From the NCBI GenBank assembly GCA_014529385.2, contig CM043952.1, forward strand, positions 62,016,119 to 62,080,118: a stretch of DNA of 64,000 nucleotides, given 5' to 3'. Position 1 is the first letter of the stretch; each line of letters opens with the position of its first letter. The translations under genes and the position numbers were made by a program. The notes under the pieces were generated by a model. It had not been told where the DNA came from. It did not search any database and saw only the letters and a list, made by a program, of their open reading frames with translations. This document shows, piece after piece, positions 10,011-21,799 of this stretch. The DNA comes from Adiantum capillus-veneris. Lineage: Eukaryota > Streptophyta > Polypodiopsida > Polypodiales > Pteridaceae.

Positions 10011-11609
10011 GAATAAAAGCATCATGTTCTCTTACCTTTTCCCAAGCATGGCATAGAGGAGATCCTTTGTGGTGAGTTTCCTCCTCTTGGATATCGACCA
10101 AGGTAGCTCTAGGAGGTTCATGGCGGGTGTTCTTTTGGGGACAAGCGTGGTACGCATGCCCTTGCTCGTCGCACTTGAAATAGTCGTTATCCTTGCGATA
10201 ATGCTCAAGCTCTTTAGGAGAGAGTTTGTTTTTGCCGTTGTAAACTCCCTTCTTCTTAACTTTGTTGGAATTTCCCTTAGGAGACTTTTGGACATTGTCC
10301 TTCCCCTTATGCTCATTGGAACCCTTATTTTCCGTGGGCTTAGAATTTCTTTTAGCCCCTATTTGGAAATTGATTCGAGAAGCCACCATAGTATGGTGTA
10401 TAACCGCCGATATGGTGCGTGGCCTTTGGGAGCTAACATACTCCGCTATTTCTTTAGTTAAGCCCGCAGAGAATTGTTTCTTTTGCTCTCCAAAATCTAT
10501 ATTTTTGAAGACAGTGGCTTTGAGATGTAAATCCCAAAACTTGCCTACATATTTATGAATGGATTCGTAGGGAGAGAGTTTCAAGCTTCACCATTCGGTG
10601 AGTACTTTGTCTTTGGCATCGGTGGCCAAAAACTGCTTCATAATGGAAGCTCTTAAAGCTTTCCATGTTCGTGGAGCTTCACCGTTGGCCCATAGGCTAG
10701 ACCACCATAGCCTGGTAGACTTTTGAAAGAGCATAGCTACATGGTATAGCTTAGAGGACTCTGTGAAGCCCTCATCTCCAAACGCCGCATCGAATTGTTG
10801 GATAACGGCCAAGACTTTGTCCGTAGCACCAAAGGTGCCATTGTAGGTAAGGAAAGAGATTCTTTTCCCTCCCTCTTTGAACTTATTGAGCTTGGAAGAC
10901 CTCTTCCATGCGGCGTAGGATTTTCTATGGCCTCTTCTTTTTGATGGTTCAAAAGTTGCACCATCGCTTTCTTTAGAGGATGAAGAATTTGAGGAAGATG
11001 GAGAAGAAGGTGACCTCTTTCTCGCCTTTTTCTTACCTTGATCTTCTTTGTCTGCACCACCACTTTCATAAGAGAAAGAGGATGAAGAAGAGGGTGTCCT
11101 CTTTCTCGCCTTTTTCTTCTCTTGCTTTTTGTCATCCCTCTTTGAATTATGGTGTGGAGAAGTGTGTGATGGTCTTCTCCGTTTTGGTGGTGATGGAGAG
11201 CGTTTAGCCCTCTGTCTTCGTGGAGCCATCTCGGTCGAGGTGGCAGGAGACTCACTTCTTTCTCGTTCCTTCGGTGGGGACTCTTGAGTTCTCCTTTGAG
11301 AAGGAGATGCGTCATCAAGAAGTAAATTTATGAACCCTTCATATGGATCCTCTTCTTCTTCCCTAATCGGACTTTTGGGAGTCTCACAAGGAGGCTTCCT
11401 TGGTACTCTCTCATCATGGTGGGGAGCTTGAGAATCCCATGAGCACGAAGCTGCCCTTGCACTTCACTTTGGAGGGATGGATTGCCCATGGCTTGTTGAA
11501 GCCTAGAAACAAGGTAGTTAACAAGTATAGGGGCATCATTAGTAGCCTGCTCATTAGCAAATTAAAAGTTATCAACATTAATTTCACTCTCTTTACTATT
11601 TTCAGCCAT
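9940..11609 (-). pseudogene. gypsy B gag (broken)
   Basis: The most upstream plausible start is the ATG at 11609 (MAENSKESEINVDNF), about 320 bp downstream of the primer-binding site on this strand. That frame is interrupted by a stop 16 codons in and by a frameshift near 11400. The main frame 11229-10588 begins MAPRRQRAK and has Arg/Lys/Ser-rich low-complexity sequence (about residues 1-100), then a capsid region with LWWSSLWANGEAPRTWKALR. A TGA at 10588-10590 interrupts it; the same frame continues to 9940 with KCDEQGHAYHAC, where the first Cys of the zinc knuckle is Tyr, and runs into the protease. Structural protein of the element, now non-functional. Confidence 0.85.
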
Positions 11610-11928
11610 TCTAACAACTTTTAGGTATAAAATTTTTAGGTGTACTTTGGCACTTCAAGCCCTAGTTGCTACTCCTCTTTACCCCTTTAGAAAAGACTCA
11701 AGCTACTGTACCCGTGGCTCAAATACCATTAATTGAAAGGAATAGAAGAGAGGAATCCTCTATTGAGACCATAGCTCTCGACGGTGATGCCCCGTTATCT
11801 AACCGAAGGCAGGCGCACTGCAAGGCTGAAAAATCCCTATTCTACTTACTCAAATGTAATTAATAGTACCAACCATTTATGGCTAGCTTGAGGAACTCCC
11901 TTCTTGAGGAAGAAAAGAGAAACCTTGT

Positions 11929-11940
11929 GCTCTGATACCA
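11929..11940 (-). promoter_or_regulatory. Primer-binding site, initiator tRNA-Met type
   Basis: The minus strand reads TGGTATCAGAGC one base after the LTR end. This is the complement of the 3' end of plant initiator tRNA-Met and fixes the polarity of element B. Confidence 0.93.
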
Positions 11941-11941
11941 A

Positions 11942-12403
11942 TGTTACATTTAATGGCCTGATAACTTATGTGTAGCGGAAAATAGCATGAACATAGTGAA
12001 CATTTCATTAAAATAGGTTCATAATGAGCATAACAAGAGTGCTTGGGTGGAGAGAGCAACAAAAAGTATAACACCTAGTTAGATAGCATCAAAAATACTT
12101 CAAAAGAGAGAGAAATTAAGCTATTCACAGCAGTTGAGGACCGGATTTACATGGAGCCGGTCCCTCCTCCAAAAGGCTTTGTATTATGGTTTCTCCCATC
12201 AAGAGATACATTTTACAATACAAATCTTTGTGTTCCTTCAATACTAGCTAGTGAAATGAATATGGGAGCTTCAAACACTAAGCAAAACAGTTATAAAACA
12301 CAACATGAATTCCCTCACGGTCTCAAACCCAAGGCCACACACACCTTCGAGGATGGTGAGAGCTAGCGGGGTATGAGAGTAGATTGAGAGGAAGAAGGAG
12401 TAA
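11942..12403 (-). repeat. Truncated 5' LTR of gypsy B
   Basis: It matches the first 450 or so plus-strand bases of the 3' LTR (6223 to about 6680). Similarity stops at about 12403, where AGGAAGAAGGAG passes into unrelated AT-rich DNA. Only the R/U5-side end of the LTR remains, so the U3 promoter part of the 5' LTR is lost. Confidence 0.88.
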
Positions 12404-12890
12404 AGTGCATATTAGGTAAAGTGGGAAAAATCCCATTTCCACATTGCTCAAATAACTTTTTCTTATGAAGGGCATGTCTTGTTTAGCACTATAAAGTATT
12501 ATAATTATAATTTTCATAAATGAACTTTGGTGCATATATAGACCTATGTATTGATTGTAAAAAAAGATACACCATTTTTCCATTAGGGAACCATTGAATT
12601 GGCATTTTAGGATTGACTTGGCAAATATAGTTCTAGTTCAAACAATCTATTTAGCTCATCATGCTATTTATTCAAAGCTTTGAGTCCCCTTGCACTTCAT
12701 TCAGCATGGTTCACTTGGATCTTGATTAGACGATGGTCATATGTGAATGTGCCATTTTCAGGAAAGACATTCTTTTTCCATACTAGAATAGGGATACTAT
12801 GATCTATTGCTTGGACCAACGTATTTTGACGTTCACTTTCTAAAGAACATGTAATTTTTCTTTCTTAATTTGTGTTCTTTTATTGTTACA
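12404..12890. other. AT-rich intergenic sequence, nothing recognised
   Basis: No coding region, repeat or element end that I can support. It separates the broken LTR of gypsy B from the first block of core repeats. Confidence 0.5.
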
Positions 12891-13740
12891 TGTGCTATCT
12901 AGATTGGCCACCTCTCCATTCTAGGTCAGTTTTTGGCTAAGATACACAATAAAAATGAATATGAAATAACATACAAGCATGATTTTCTTGGGAAAGAAAG
13001 ATAGAAAATATAGAAAAAATGAGGGTGGATTGGATGGGTGGTCAATCTATGTGTAGATATGTACATGTAAAAACATACGACCATCACTTAACCTAGAATG
13101 GACAGGTGGTCAATCTAAACAACACATGTAAATCTTAAAGAACATGGTTATGCATGTTTTTCCTAGAAAAGAGTGCATTCACATATGACCATCAACCTAC
13201 CTATAATGGATAGGTGGTCAATCTCAAGTGCACACATGCATAACAAAGTACATCCCACAAGCTATCCTAGAATGGAGAGATGGCTAAGATACACGATACA
13301 CATAAAAGAACATACAAGCATGCTTTTGTTGGGAAAGAAAAATAGAAAATATAGGAAAAATGAGCATATATTGGACAAGTAGTCAATGTATGTGTAGATA
13401 TGCACATGTAACAACATACAACCATCCCTTAACCTAGAATGGATGGGTGATCAATCAAGATAACACAATGTATGTGTAGATATGCACATGTAACAACATA
13501 CAACCATCACTTGACCTCGAATGGATGGGTGATCAATCAAGATAACACATGTGACTATTAAAGAGCATGGTTATGCATGTCATTCTTAGAAAAGAGCACA
13601 TTCACGCATGACCATCACCTGACCTAGAATGGACATGTGGCCAATCTCAATAGCACATATGCATAACAAAGTAAATCCCACAAGCTAGCCTGGAAGGGAC
13701 AAATGGCTAAGATACACAATACACATGAATAAAGACCAAG
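12890..13740. repeat. Core-repeat array, block 1
   Basis: The first unit (about 12897) reads in reverse orientation (GATTGGCCACC...CCATTCTAGG). From about 13020 the units run in forward orientation: ATGGACAGGTGGTCAATCT with ACATACGACCATCACTTAACC between cores. Recurrent neighbours are GGGAAAGAAAGATAGAAAATATAG and GGTTATGCATGT blocks. Core spacing is roughly 60-110 bp and units are degenerate. Confidence 0.85.
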
Positions 13741-14190
13741 TTAGGAATAATGGAAAAAATTCAAGTCCCATTTTTTGAAATGGTTCATCTAATTGGAGGT
13801 ATTTTGGCAATATACAAGAGCCAGCCATGTAAGAGGATCCTCTACTTAGTGTAATGATTTATCCTTTTTTTATGCATAGAAAGAAACTTCTAGTACATTT
13901 TGAAATCATTTTGCCAATATTATTGTTCATTGCTACATGGAAAATAACTTTTATTCACTCAAAACTTGACATGCTAAATTTTGACTACTCACAAGCAAGG
14001 GGTCTTTTGGAAGAGCAAAGGATATCATTCTCTTATTTTGGGGGTCAAACTATGGAAAATGCAAGTCCTTGACTTTTAGAAGTTTGCAAATGAGCTCCAT
14101 TTTTCTTGCAAACTGGTATGAATTTTGATCCGTAATATAAATCTATTGTTTAAAGTATCATCTAAAGGCCTAAGAGAAAGCCTCCCCCTC
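13741..14190. other. AT-rich spacer, nothing recognised
   Basis: No supported gene. A 72-codon frame at 13854-14072 has no recognisable family and ordinary intergenic composition. Confidence 0.45.
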
Positions 14191-14204
14191 ATTCAAGTAT
14201 GTGA

Positions 14205-14600
14205 TGGGCATGAGGCAATCTTCCCCCTCATTTACGTACATAATGAGCATGAGGTTTGAACTTAAATTGGAGCCTCCATGTTTAGTGATAGGCACATATC
14301 CCACAAGCCTCCATGTTTATCTCTCATTTACATATATAATGAGCAGTAACAAGCATGGAAGCTCCATGCTTTCCCCTCATTTACATACATAATGAGCATG
14401 AACATGCATGCAGGTTCGAACTTAAGTTTGAGCCTCCGTGCTTGCTAATAGGTTTAGATCCCATAGGTTTCCATGCTTTCCAATAGGTTTAGATCCCATA
14501 GACCCCCTCATTTACATACACAATGAGCATGAGCAAGCATGGAGGCTCGAACTTAAGTTCGAGCCTTCTTGCTTGCTAATAGGTACCAATCCCAGGCTTT
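14205..14600. repeat. Short tandem-like repeat with CATTTACATACATAATGAGC motif
   Basis: Four related units start near 14222, 14324, 14376 and 14504. Each opens with a CCCTCATTTAC...ATAATGAGCATGA block, and most continue with a TTCGAACTTAAGTTTGAGCC-like block and a GCTTGCTAATAGG block. Spacing is irregular (about 50-130 bp). The last unit contains a perfect 22-bp palindrome at 14544-14565 (half site GGCTCGAACTT). Confidence 0.8.
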
Positions 14601-16228
14601 CTTGGTTTAAGTTAAGATATTATAAGCCTAGCAACCACGTTGATGGGGTGGTGCTAGCTTAAAACATCTTAGCAAAGGGTAGAGATCTTATCAATTTTTC
14701 TATCTGGAGGTGCTCTTCTCTAAATGCTTCCTTCTTGACCCAATACCTATTCTTGGTGTCACTAAGTTTTACTGTCGCTATTAGAAGACTATGATGCTAG
14801 TCCGAAATTATGTTCTTGTGATGGAACTCCACTGACTGGTGTTGAGAGAAGATGTGTTGTTAATCTAGTATATGAAGCACTAGACAGTAGTGATCCCCAT
14901 AATTTGCATAGCTAGCAACAATTAGTGCTAGGTAAAATGACCTGCTACGCACTAGACTAAACCAAGCTGTCACGACTCATCTTTCTATGCACTTGAACAA
15001 GTTGTCACAACTCAAAGGAGCTACTACACAAGACGTCTAAGAAGGCCCATTTAAATGACCTTTCTCAAGTCCAAAAAGAACAAGGTTTAACAATAGAGAA
15101 GGGCCTCAATCTTGATGATGGTCACATGTGATGAGTGATAGCAAGTTACATTTGATAAGTTGGTGGTTGTGGTAATGAAGAGATAGGAAGGATTACAGCT
15201 GGGGATGAGAAGGTGGAGACGAGAAGTTGGTGGTGGTGGTAATGAAGAGATAGGGAGGATTTCAACTAGCGCAAGTTTGGATCAGGGTCCATAAAGTGGA
15301 GCTACAGATCCTGGAGGCAAGGGGGAAGGTCTGGGAGAGCGCATATGTGTATGAGGTAGCCCATTCCTAACACATCCATCTTGAGGCCATGGTTGATGCC
15401 TACTCAACTAATCTCAGGCGGTGCATTTGTGGCATGAAATAATCTTGGTGGAAGCGGGCTGGTGATCCAAAAGAAGCATCACATAAAGAGCTGGCGGTGC
15501 CCTCCACAATGAAGGTGGAACCAGGTTGATGATCCGGCAGCCGTACCTTTGGAAGCGTGCTGATAATACGAAATTAACAAGAAGCAGATCATGATGTCTC
15601 TTGGATAGGTTGCAGATAAGGTGAACTGACAATGGCAGTAGCAGTAGTAGCAGGCTGGGTAGCACCCCCACCCATGCCAAACTGGCCTAATACGAAATCA
15701 CCCCTACTCCATTCCGAAGTTGTATCGAAGCAGCAGAACGGAGGTTGTCAAAATTAGGTAGTGAGACCCCAAGCCCCCATTGTAAATCATTAATTCTTGC
15801 CGAGTTAATTAGTTCAGAAGTCTCTCTCACTCTCTCTGCCCTCAACCAGGATGTCGTCCCCTTGCTCTTGCAAGTTCACAGCCCGTGTGACCTCACCTTC
15901 ACTTGAGGGCTCACACCCTACGCGTTCTCATTTGAGCGCTTGCAATAGCCGCTCCACAGAGGCGGGCTGCTCCCCTACATAGCTTCAACCTGTCAGACGA
16001 CCATCATTAGTCCTGACGATCGTCAACATGAAGCTGCTCAAAATTCAAATTAGAGTGAAAATTTAAATTAAAGTGTAGCTTGAGCCTTGAGGTAGCTCAA
16101 CCAAGCTTCCCTTTTAGTTTTGTCATTATTCATTTCAAACTTTGAGTTTTGTCATGTCTAGGTATATGTTTGGAGCACGATGTCATATGGAACCACCACA
16201 ACTCACAATATTTTTAAATTTTGATGAG
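14601..16228. other. Intergenic, no supported gene
   Basis: 1.6 kb without a convincing coding region. It includes GGTGGTGGTAATGAAGAGATAGG twice (near 15170 and 15233) as a short local direct repeat. An 88-codon frame at 15414-15680 (-) has a leucine-rich start but no recognisable family or context. I call nothing here. Confidence 0.45.
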
Positions 16229-16234
16229 TCACAT

Positions 16235-16590
16235 TAGAGAAGTGGTTCTCCTTTGCATTTTAGAGCCTTGTGCCTCGCCCTCAAGTTTGAGCCTTAATCA
16301 TTGGAAAAGAACCTCAAACCACAACCCATCTCTCTATCCTTCATGTTTGACACAAGAAGTTCTCCTCTAGACTTTAGAACCTTGTGCCTCACCCTCAAGT
16401 TTGAGGCTTGAGCATTGTCAAGGAGCCTCAACCCACAATAGAGCACACTAACCTCCACGTTTGACACAAGTGATTCTCCTCTAGACTTTAGAGCCTTCTG
16501 CCTTACCCTCAAGTTTGAGGCTTGAGCATTGGCAAGGTGCCTCAACCCGAGGCACCCCACAACCCAGCACACTAGCCTCCATGCTTGAGA
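16235..16590. repeat. Three-copy tandem repeat, about 115-bp unit
   Basis: Units start near 16258, 16373 and 16489. Each contains TAGAGCCTTGTGCCTC, CCCTCAAGTTTGAGGCTT, GAGCATTG and a CACACTAGCCTCCA-like end. The second and third are the closest to each other. The repeat produces a 92-codon frame on the minus strand with an internally repeated protein sequence (QASNLRVR twice); I regard that frame as a by-product. Confidence 0.82.
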
Positions 16591-17265
16591 AAAGTAGAAT
16601 AGCCAAAATCTTGAAACTCATGCACTTGCATGGATTTGTAGCCTAGATTTTCACCCTCAAGACAATGTTTGTTACAATCTTTGTTCTGGGAGAAGCATGG
16701 CCTTAAAATTGAAGATGTGTCTGCTTCTTTTGTCGATGCTAGCCTCGTGAAAACACGTTTCTTCTTTTTCTTTTTGCTGACAGAAATGGATTACCTGAAG
16801 CTACCTCAAGTTCAAAAGAAGAGTCGTCGAGAAATCACGTGTAGTCGTAGTCAAAGAAGTTCCAACGGCAACGAATATCAAAATTGGTCAACCCATAGGG
16901 GATTGCCGCAAATGGTGATGCGTGCACCAACAGAGATGTCCGCCGATAAGGTTGCTCCTCTTGCACCAAGCCGCTCATGACAAATGCACTTCTAAGAGAC
17001 CTCTAAGCTACCAAAGAAGGAACTTTCTAGAAGCATGAAGTGGAACCGCTACTTTGAGCTTCAAATGTAATATATGTCTGACAGATGTTGCATGTCTGTA
17101 TATAAAGTGGTGGCCACAAATAACACTTGTGAGTGCATCATCCAAACAATACATTTCATTCAAGATCTAGAGACAAAAAACTGTGCATCTTGGACCGAGT
17201 TCACCTCTCTTTAAAAGCTAGAGACAAGAAGAATTGTCCCATTCTAGTGAATTTTTCCCAAAATT
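16591..17265. other. Intergenic, low-confidence frame only
   Basis: A 103-codon frame at 16669-16980 (+) contains a run of Phe from a T-rich stretch and matches nothing I recognise. No promoter or splice context was seen. The last 50 bp begin to resemble core-array spacers. Confidence 0.4.
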
Positions 17266-17556
17266 CCTATATTTGAGTTAATATGAAAAAACATACAAGC
17301 CTGCTTTTCTTGGGAAAGAAAGATAGACAATGTAGAAAAAATTAACCTTGATTGTACATGTGGTCAATCTATGTGTAGATATACACATGTAACAACAAAT
17401 GACCATCATTTGACCTAAAATGGACAGGTGGTCAATCTAGACAACACATGTGACTATTAAAGAACATGGTTATGCATGTCATTATTAGAAAAGAGCACAT
17501 TCACATATGACCATCACTAGACCTAGAATAGGCAGGTGGCCAATTTGAATAGCACA

Positions 17557-18635
17557 TATAGAAGATATAGAAAAAATGAGTCTAGATTGGACAGGTGGTC
17601 AATCTATGTGGAGATATGCACATACAACAACATATGACCATCATTTAACCTAGAATGGACAAGTGGTCAATTTAAACAACACATGTGACTATTAAAGATA
17701 AAAAATGAACTTGGATTGGACATGTGGTTAATCTATGTGTAGATATACACATGTAGCAACATACAACCATCACTTGACCTAGAATGGATATGTGGTCAAT
17801 CTAGACAACACATATACCTATTAAACAACATGGTTATGCATGTCTTCTTAGAAAAGAACACATTCACATATGACTATCACTTGAGCTAGAATGGACAGGT
17901 GGCCAATCTAAAGTGCACATATCTTAATTTGTGATCTTTTTGTGTTCCATGTGCTATCTAAATGGGCCACCTATCCATTCTAGCTCAAGTGATGCTAATA
18001 TGGTGATTGTTATGCATACATGCTCTCTAGATTGACCACATGTCCATTCTAAGTTAGTTTTTGTTAGATTGTATAACTCTCTTCACTAAAAAAGCATGCT
18101 AGTATGTTCTTTCTATGCCCTATTTTTTAATGTATCACCACGTGTACATATGTTCTTGTTGAGTCGAAAGGACACTCTAGAATGGCCATTTGGCCATTCT
18201 TGGTAAACAAATATTTCTACTATTAGAGGATTACCATTACAGAACAATACATGTCTAACTAAAATACATTCTTTTAGATTTAGTATGATAACAATAGACA
18301 TTATAGCCACTTGTAGCCACTTAAAAACCATATTTTTGATGGAATGATAAGTGAACACACAACCTAGCCATTCAAAACTTAGCTTGACACGCTACGAAAT
18401 CCATCATTTAGTCATTCTAAACTTAATAATATAAAATGTGTGTCATAGATATACACATTTCTTTGTCATTCTAAACTCATTCAAGAAAGTTATGGCATTA
18501 AAGAAAAAATTTAAAAGTAATTTTGGTACAAACCATTTAGGATGCATCAATTTGACATGATATATACTTTAGATGTCCATTCTAAAATTGATTCTAAACA
18601 TTTGATGTAATATATAGGCATGTATATTTTAGCCA
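17557..18635 (+). repeat. Segmental direct duplication, copy 1
   Basis: It matches 19094-20168 over its whole length with only scattered differences by eye, at an offset of about 1.54 kb. It spans a forward-to-reverse switch of the core array, so both copies carry the same orientation junction. Confidence 0.9.
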
Positions 18636-19093
18636 TGAATATGAAAGAGCATACAAGCATGCCTTTTTTTGGGAAAGAAAGATAGAAAATATAGAAAAAA
18701 TGAACTTAGATTGATCATGTGGTAAATCTATGTGTATATATACACATGTAACAACATATGACCATCACTTGACCTAGAAGGGATAGGTGGTCAATCCAAA
18801 CAACACATATGCCTATTAAAAAACATGGTTATGCATGTCTTTCCTAGAAAAGAGCTGCATAACAAACTACATTCCACCATAACCTAGCATGGAATGGACA
18901 GATGAATAAGATCTTCAATAGACATTAATATGAAAGAACATACAAGCACACTTTTCCAGGGAAAGAGATAGAAAAAATAGAAAAAATGAGTCTGGATTGG
19001 ACAAGTGGTCAATCTAGGTGCAAATATATGACTATGTAAGAACATATACATGTGTATGAAATAACATACAAGCATGCTTTTCTTTGTAAACAA

Positions 19094-20168
19094 AGATAGA
19101 AGATATAGAAAAAATGAATCTAGATTAGACAAATGGTCAATCTATGTGGAGATATGCACATACAACAACATATGACCATCATTTGACCTAGAATGGACAA
19201 GTGGTCAATCTAGACAACACATGTGACTATTAAAGATAAAAAATGAACTTGGATTGGATATGTGGTTAATCTATGTGTAGATATACACATGTAGCAACAT
19301 ACAACCATCACTTGACCTAGAATGGATATGTGGTCAATCTAGACAACACATATACCTATTAAACAACATGGTTATGCATGTCTTCTTAGAAAAGAACACA
19401 TTCACATATGACTATCACTTGAGCTAGAATGGACAGGTGGCCAATCTAAAGTGCACATATCTTAATTTGTGATCTTTTTGTGTTCCATGTGCTATCTAAA
19501 TGGGCCACCTATCCATTCTAGCTCAAGTGATGCTAATATGGTGATTGTTATGCATACATGCTCTCTAGATTGACCACATGTCCATTCTAAGTTAGTTTTT
19601 GTTAGATTGTATAACTCTCTTCACTAAAAAAGCATGCTAGTATGTTCTTTCTATGCCCTATTTTTTAATGTATCACCACGTGTACATATGTTCTTGTTGA
19701 GTCGAAAGGACACTCTAGAATGGCCATTTGGCCATTCTTGGTAAAAAAATATTTCTACTATTAGAGGATTACCATTATAGAACAATACATGTCTAACTGA
19801 AATACATTCTTTTAGATTTAGTATGATAACAATAGACATTATAGCCACTTGTAGCCACTTAAAAACCATATTTTTTGATGGAATGATAAGTCAACACACA
19901 ACCTAGCCATTCAAAACTTAGCTTGACACGCTACGAAATCCATATTTAGTCATTCTTAGCTTAATAATATAAAATGTGTGTCGTAGATATACACATTTCT
20001 TTGTCATTCTAAACTCATTCAAGAAAGTTATGGCATTAAAGAAAAAATTTAAAAGTAATTTTGGTACAAACCATTTAGGATGCATCAATTTGACATGATA
20101 TATCCTTTAGATGTCCATTCTAAAATTGATTCTAAACATTTGATGTAATAGACATGTATATTTTAGCC
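19094..20168 (+). repeat. Segmental direct duplication, copy 2
   Basis: The partner of 17557-18635. Small differences include a short deletion near 20148 (ATATAGG lost) and single-base changes. After 20168 the sequence becomes unique. Confidence 0.9.
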
Positions 20169-20170
20169 AA

Positions 20171-21039
20171 CCAAAAGTTACATTTTTTGTTTTGGGTAAA
20201 GAGGGATGTAGACTTACCACTTTGGTATGATACTACATTAAGATAAACAAATTGAATGTTATAAAGATCCATCACTTGGACAAAGTAAGTATATCATATG
20301 TACATGCTTAAATTGATTGTGACAATCCACACACATGTTAGTAATCAAGTCTTTCAATGGAATGTGAAGTAGATCCATCACTTGGCCATTCTAGACATAG
20401 CTTGGCTTAAAACTAATTCTCTTGAAACCATTACACTTGGATATGTTAATCACATCAAATGCCACGCCCTTTTCACATCCATAATATTTTTATTCCTCAT
20501 AACAACTAAATCATAAACTAAACAAATCATTATACATTTTAATTCTTATATAGTGCTAAAAGCATGGTTAACAATCTAGAGTACACATGAGTTAGTCATC
20601 TCAAATACTTTTTTTGTTATTAGTAAAAATATTCTAAAATAATTAGGATTATTACCATATGAGACATTTTTCAAACATTGCGTTCAACAAATTTTACTTT
20701 AGAGATGTTTCTTAACCATGTGATAAACTTACTTAAGAAACAACACTTCATTAGAGAAGGATGTCCTTCATTATATCATACTTTTGAGATACAATGTTAC
20801 TATTATAAAAAGAACTTAAAAACATGCTATAGTAAGAATATAACTTTTCTATAAAAAAATTAGTTTGTTAAATCTTTGAGTCCCCTTAAAATAGGGTGCA
20901 CTCTATATAGCACTTCATTCAAAAAAAATCTAAAAATGACCACTAAATTGATTATCAAAATATTGTACAATGGCTTGCAATAGCCAAAAAAAGGATTACA
21001 AGTCTTCTTTCCATCCACAAAGTTTGATGCACTATCATT
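20171..21039. other. AT-rich intergenic sequence
   Basis: Strongly AT-rich, without core repeats except one weak trace near 20370 (CACTTGGCCATTCTAGAC). No gene is supported. It lies directly downstream of FCP1-like remnant 1. Confidence 0.45.
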
Positions 21040-21774
21040 GAATCACTTCAAACTTTTCCTTCTTGATAAGTACACATTTGTGACATAGCTTGTCTTAGGA
21101 CCTTCAAACATATTGACAACTATGTTGCGTGTATAATCCCTTCGTTTAGGAGCATGTAACCACCCTAGCAACCAAGGTATCATGGTTGTCTCCAAGAAGC
21201 TTTGAAGTTCTAGCGTTGACTGTTGCCACATTTTTGGAAAGATTAGGTATGTGCCTTGCATATTCCACATAACTCTATATGGGCTGTCATCAAAAATCAA
21301 AGTTTTCCCTGCATGTAAATCATGAAACATATCCCATACCAATGACAAATTCTTGTGGTACACTCTTTTATACCCCAGCATAATATTTGGATTTTGGCAA
21401 TTCTTATTACTCAAGAGCATTATAAATTGACTATGATGGCTAGGAAAACATGTTTGAATGATATGTTGAGTTTTTTTAAGGTTGTAACAACTTCAAATCC
21501 AAACCTCAAAGTAGTGAAAGAAAAAGTTTTAAAAGACATCTACATCATGCCGTATAGCAAAACAAATTTTGTCTTCTTTTATGAGGCGCATGTGGCCAGT
21601 CCATGATGGTATGGAATCACCATGTTGCATTTCAATCGACTTAAGTAGTAGGCCTTCAATGTCCAAGATAAGGACTCTTCTTTCTTTCTTGAGCATAAGT
21701 GGCATCTGACTAAAGGATGAATAATATTCTTTTGAAGGTCCCTTAGAAGTACCACTAGATGAGGTCCTCATGGC
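21040..21774 (-). pseudogene. FCP1/NLI-interacting-factor-like HAD phosphatase remnant 1
   Basis: The minus strand gives a frame from 21771 (MRTSSSGTSKGPSKEYYSS) with a HAD motif I-like VLILDIEGLLLKS near residue 40 and RHDVDVF at its end. A degraded stretch follows, then a second frame from 21420 with YKRVYHKNLSLVWDMFHDL and motif III-like TLIFDDSPYR, then LIFPKMW. This order is that of FCP1-homology domains, which dephosphorylate proteins such as the RNA polymerase II tail. Motif I reads D-I-E rather than D-x-D. At least one frameshift and stops between 21530 and 21420 break it. It resembles remnant 2 at 24.0-25.2 kb but is more divergent. Role in this plant unknown. Confidence 0.72.
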
Positions 21775-21799
21775 TTAAAGAAGACTTCCATCCCAATAA

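Larger units (their letters stand above)
6223..12403 (-). mobile_element. Ty3/gypsy chromodomain LTR retrotransposon B, internally deleted
   Basis: This is a second copy of the family of element A, read right to left: truncated 5' LTR (12403-11942), primer-binding site, gag, protease, reverse transcriptase, chromodomain tail, polypurine tract and complete 3' LTR (7792-6223). RNase H and most of integrase are missing, because the sequence jumps from the end of reverse transcriptase to the integrase tail near 8650. Its gag is better preserved than that of A, but the coding part holds in-frame stops (10588-10590, 9937-9939 and others). It cannot be autonomous. Right-end flanking sequence is not recognisable as a target-site duplication because the 5' LTR is cut. 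Confidence 0.92.
17266..20170. repeat. Core-repeat array, block 2 (with inverted sub-blocks)
   Basis: Forward-oriented units fill 17266-17930. Reverse-oriented units (CCACCTATCCATTCTAGCTC, GACCACATGTCCATTCTAAG) fill about 17940-18640. Forward units return at 18650-19450, and reverse units again at 19470-20170. The block holds a direct duplication of about 1.07 kb (17557-18635 and 19094-20168) and two exact copies of a 22-bp palindrome (18179-18200, 19717-19738). No gene is supported; frames at 18113-18358 and 19651-19869 (-) are duplicates of each other inside the repeat. Confidence 0.88.

Noticed and set aside
6405-12366. Similar frames at 6405-6647 and 12151-12366 (METxPPPKGFVLWFLPS-like)
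   Set aside because: They are antisense within the two LTRs of gypsy B; similarity reflects LTR identity, not a gene family.
16669-16980. 103-codon frame with a Phe run
   Set aside because: No recognisable family, low-complexity core, and no supporting splice or promoter context.
18113-19869. Paired minus-strand frames (MVFKWLQVAIMSIVII-like) suggesting a duplicated gene
   Set aside because: They lie inside the duplicated core-array segment, have no family, and are explained by the 1.07-kb duplication.
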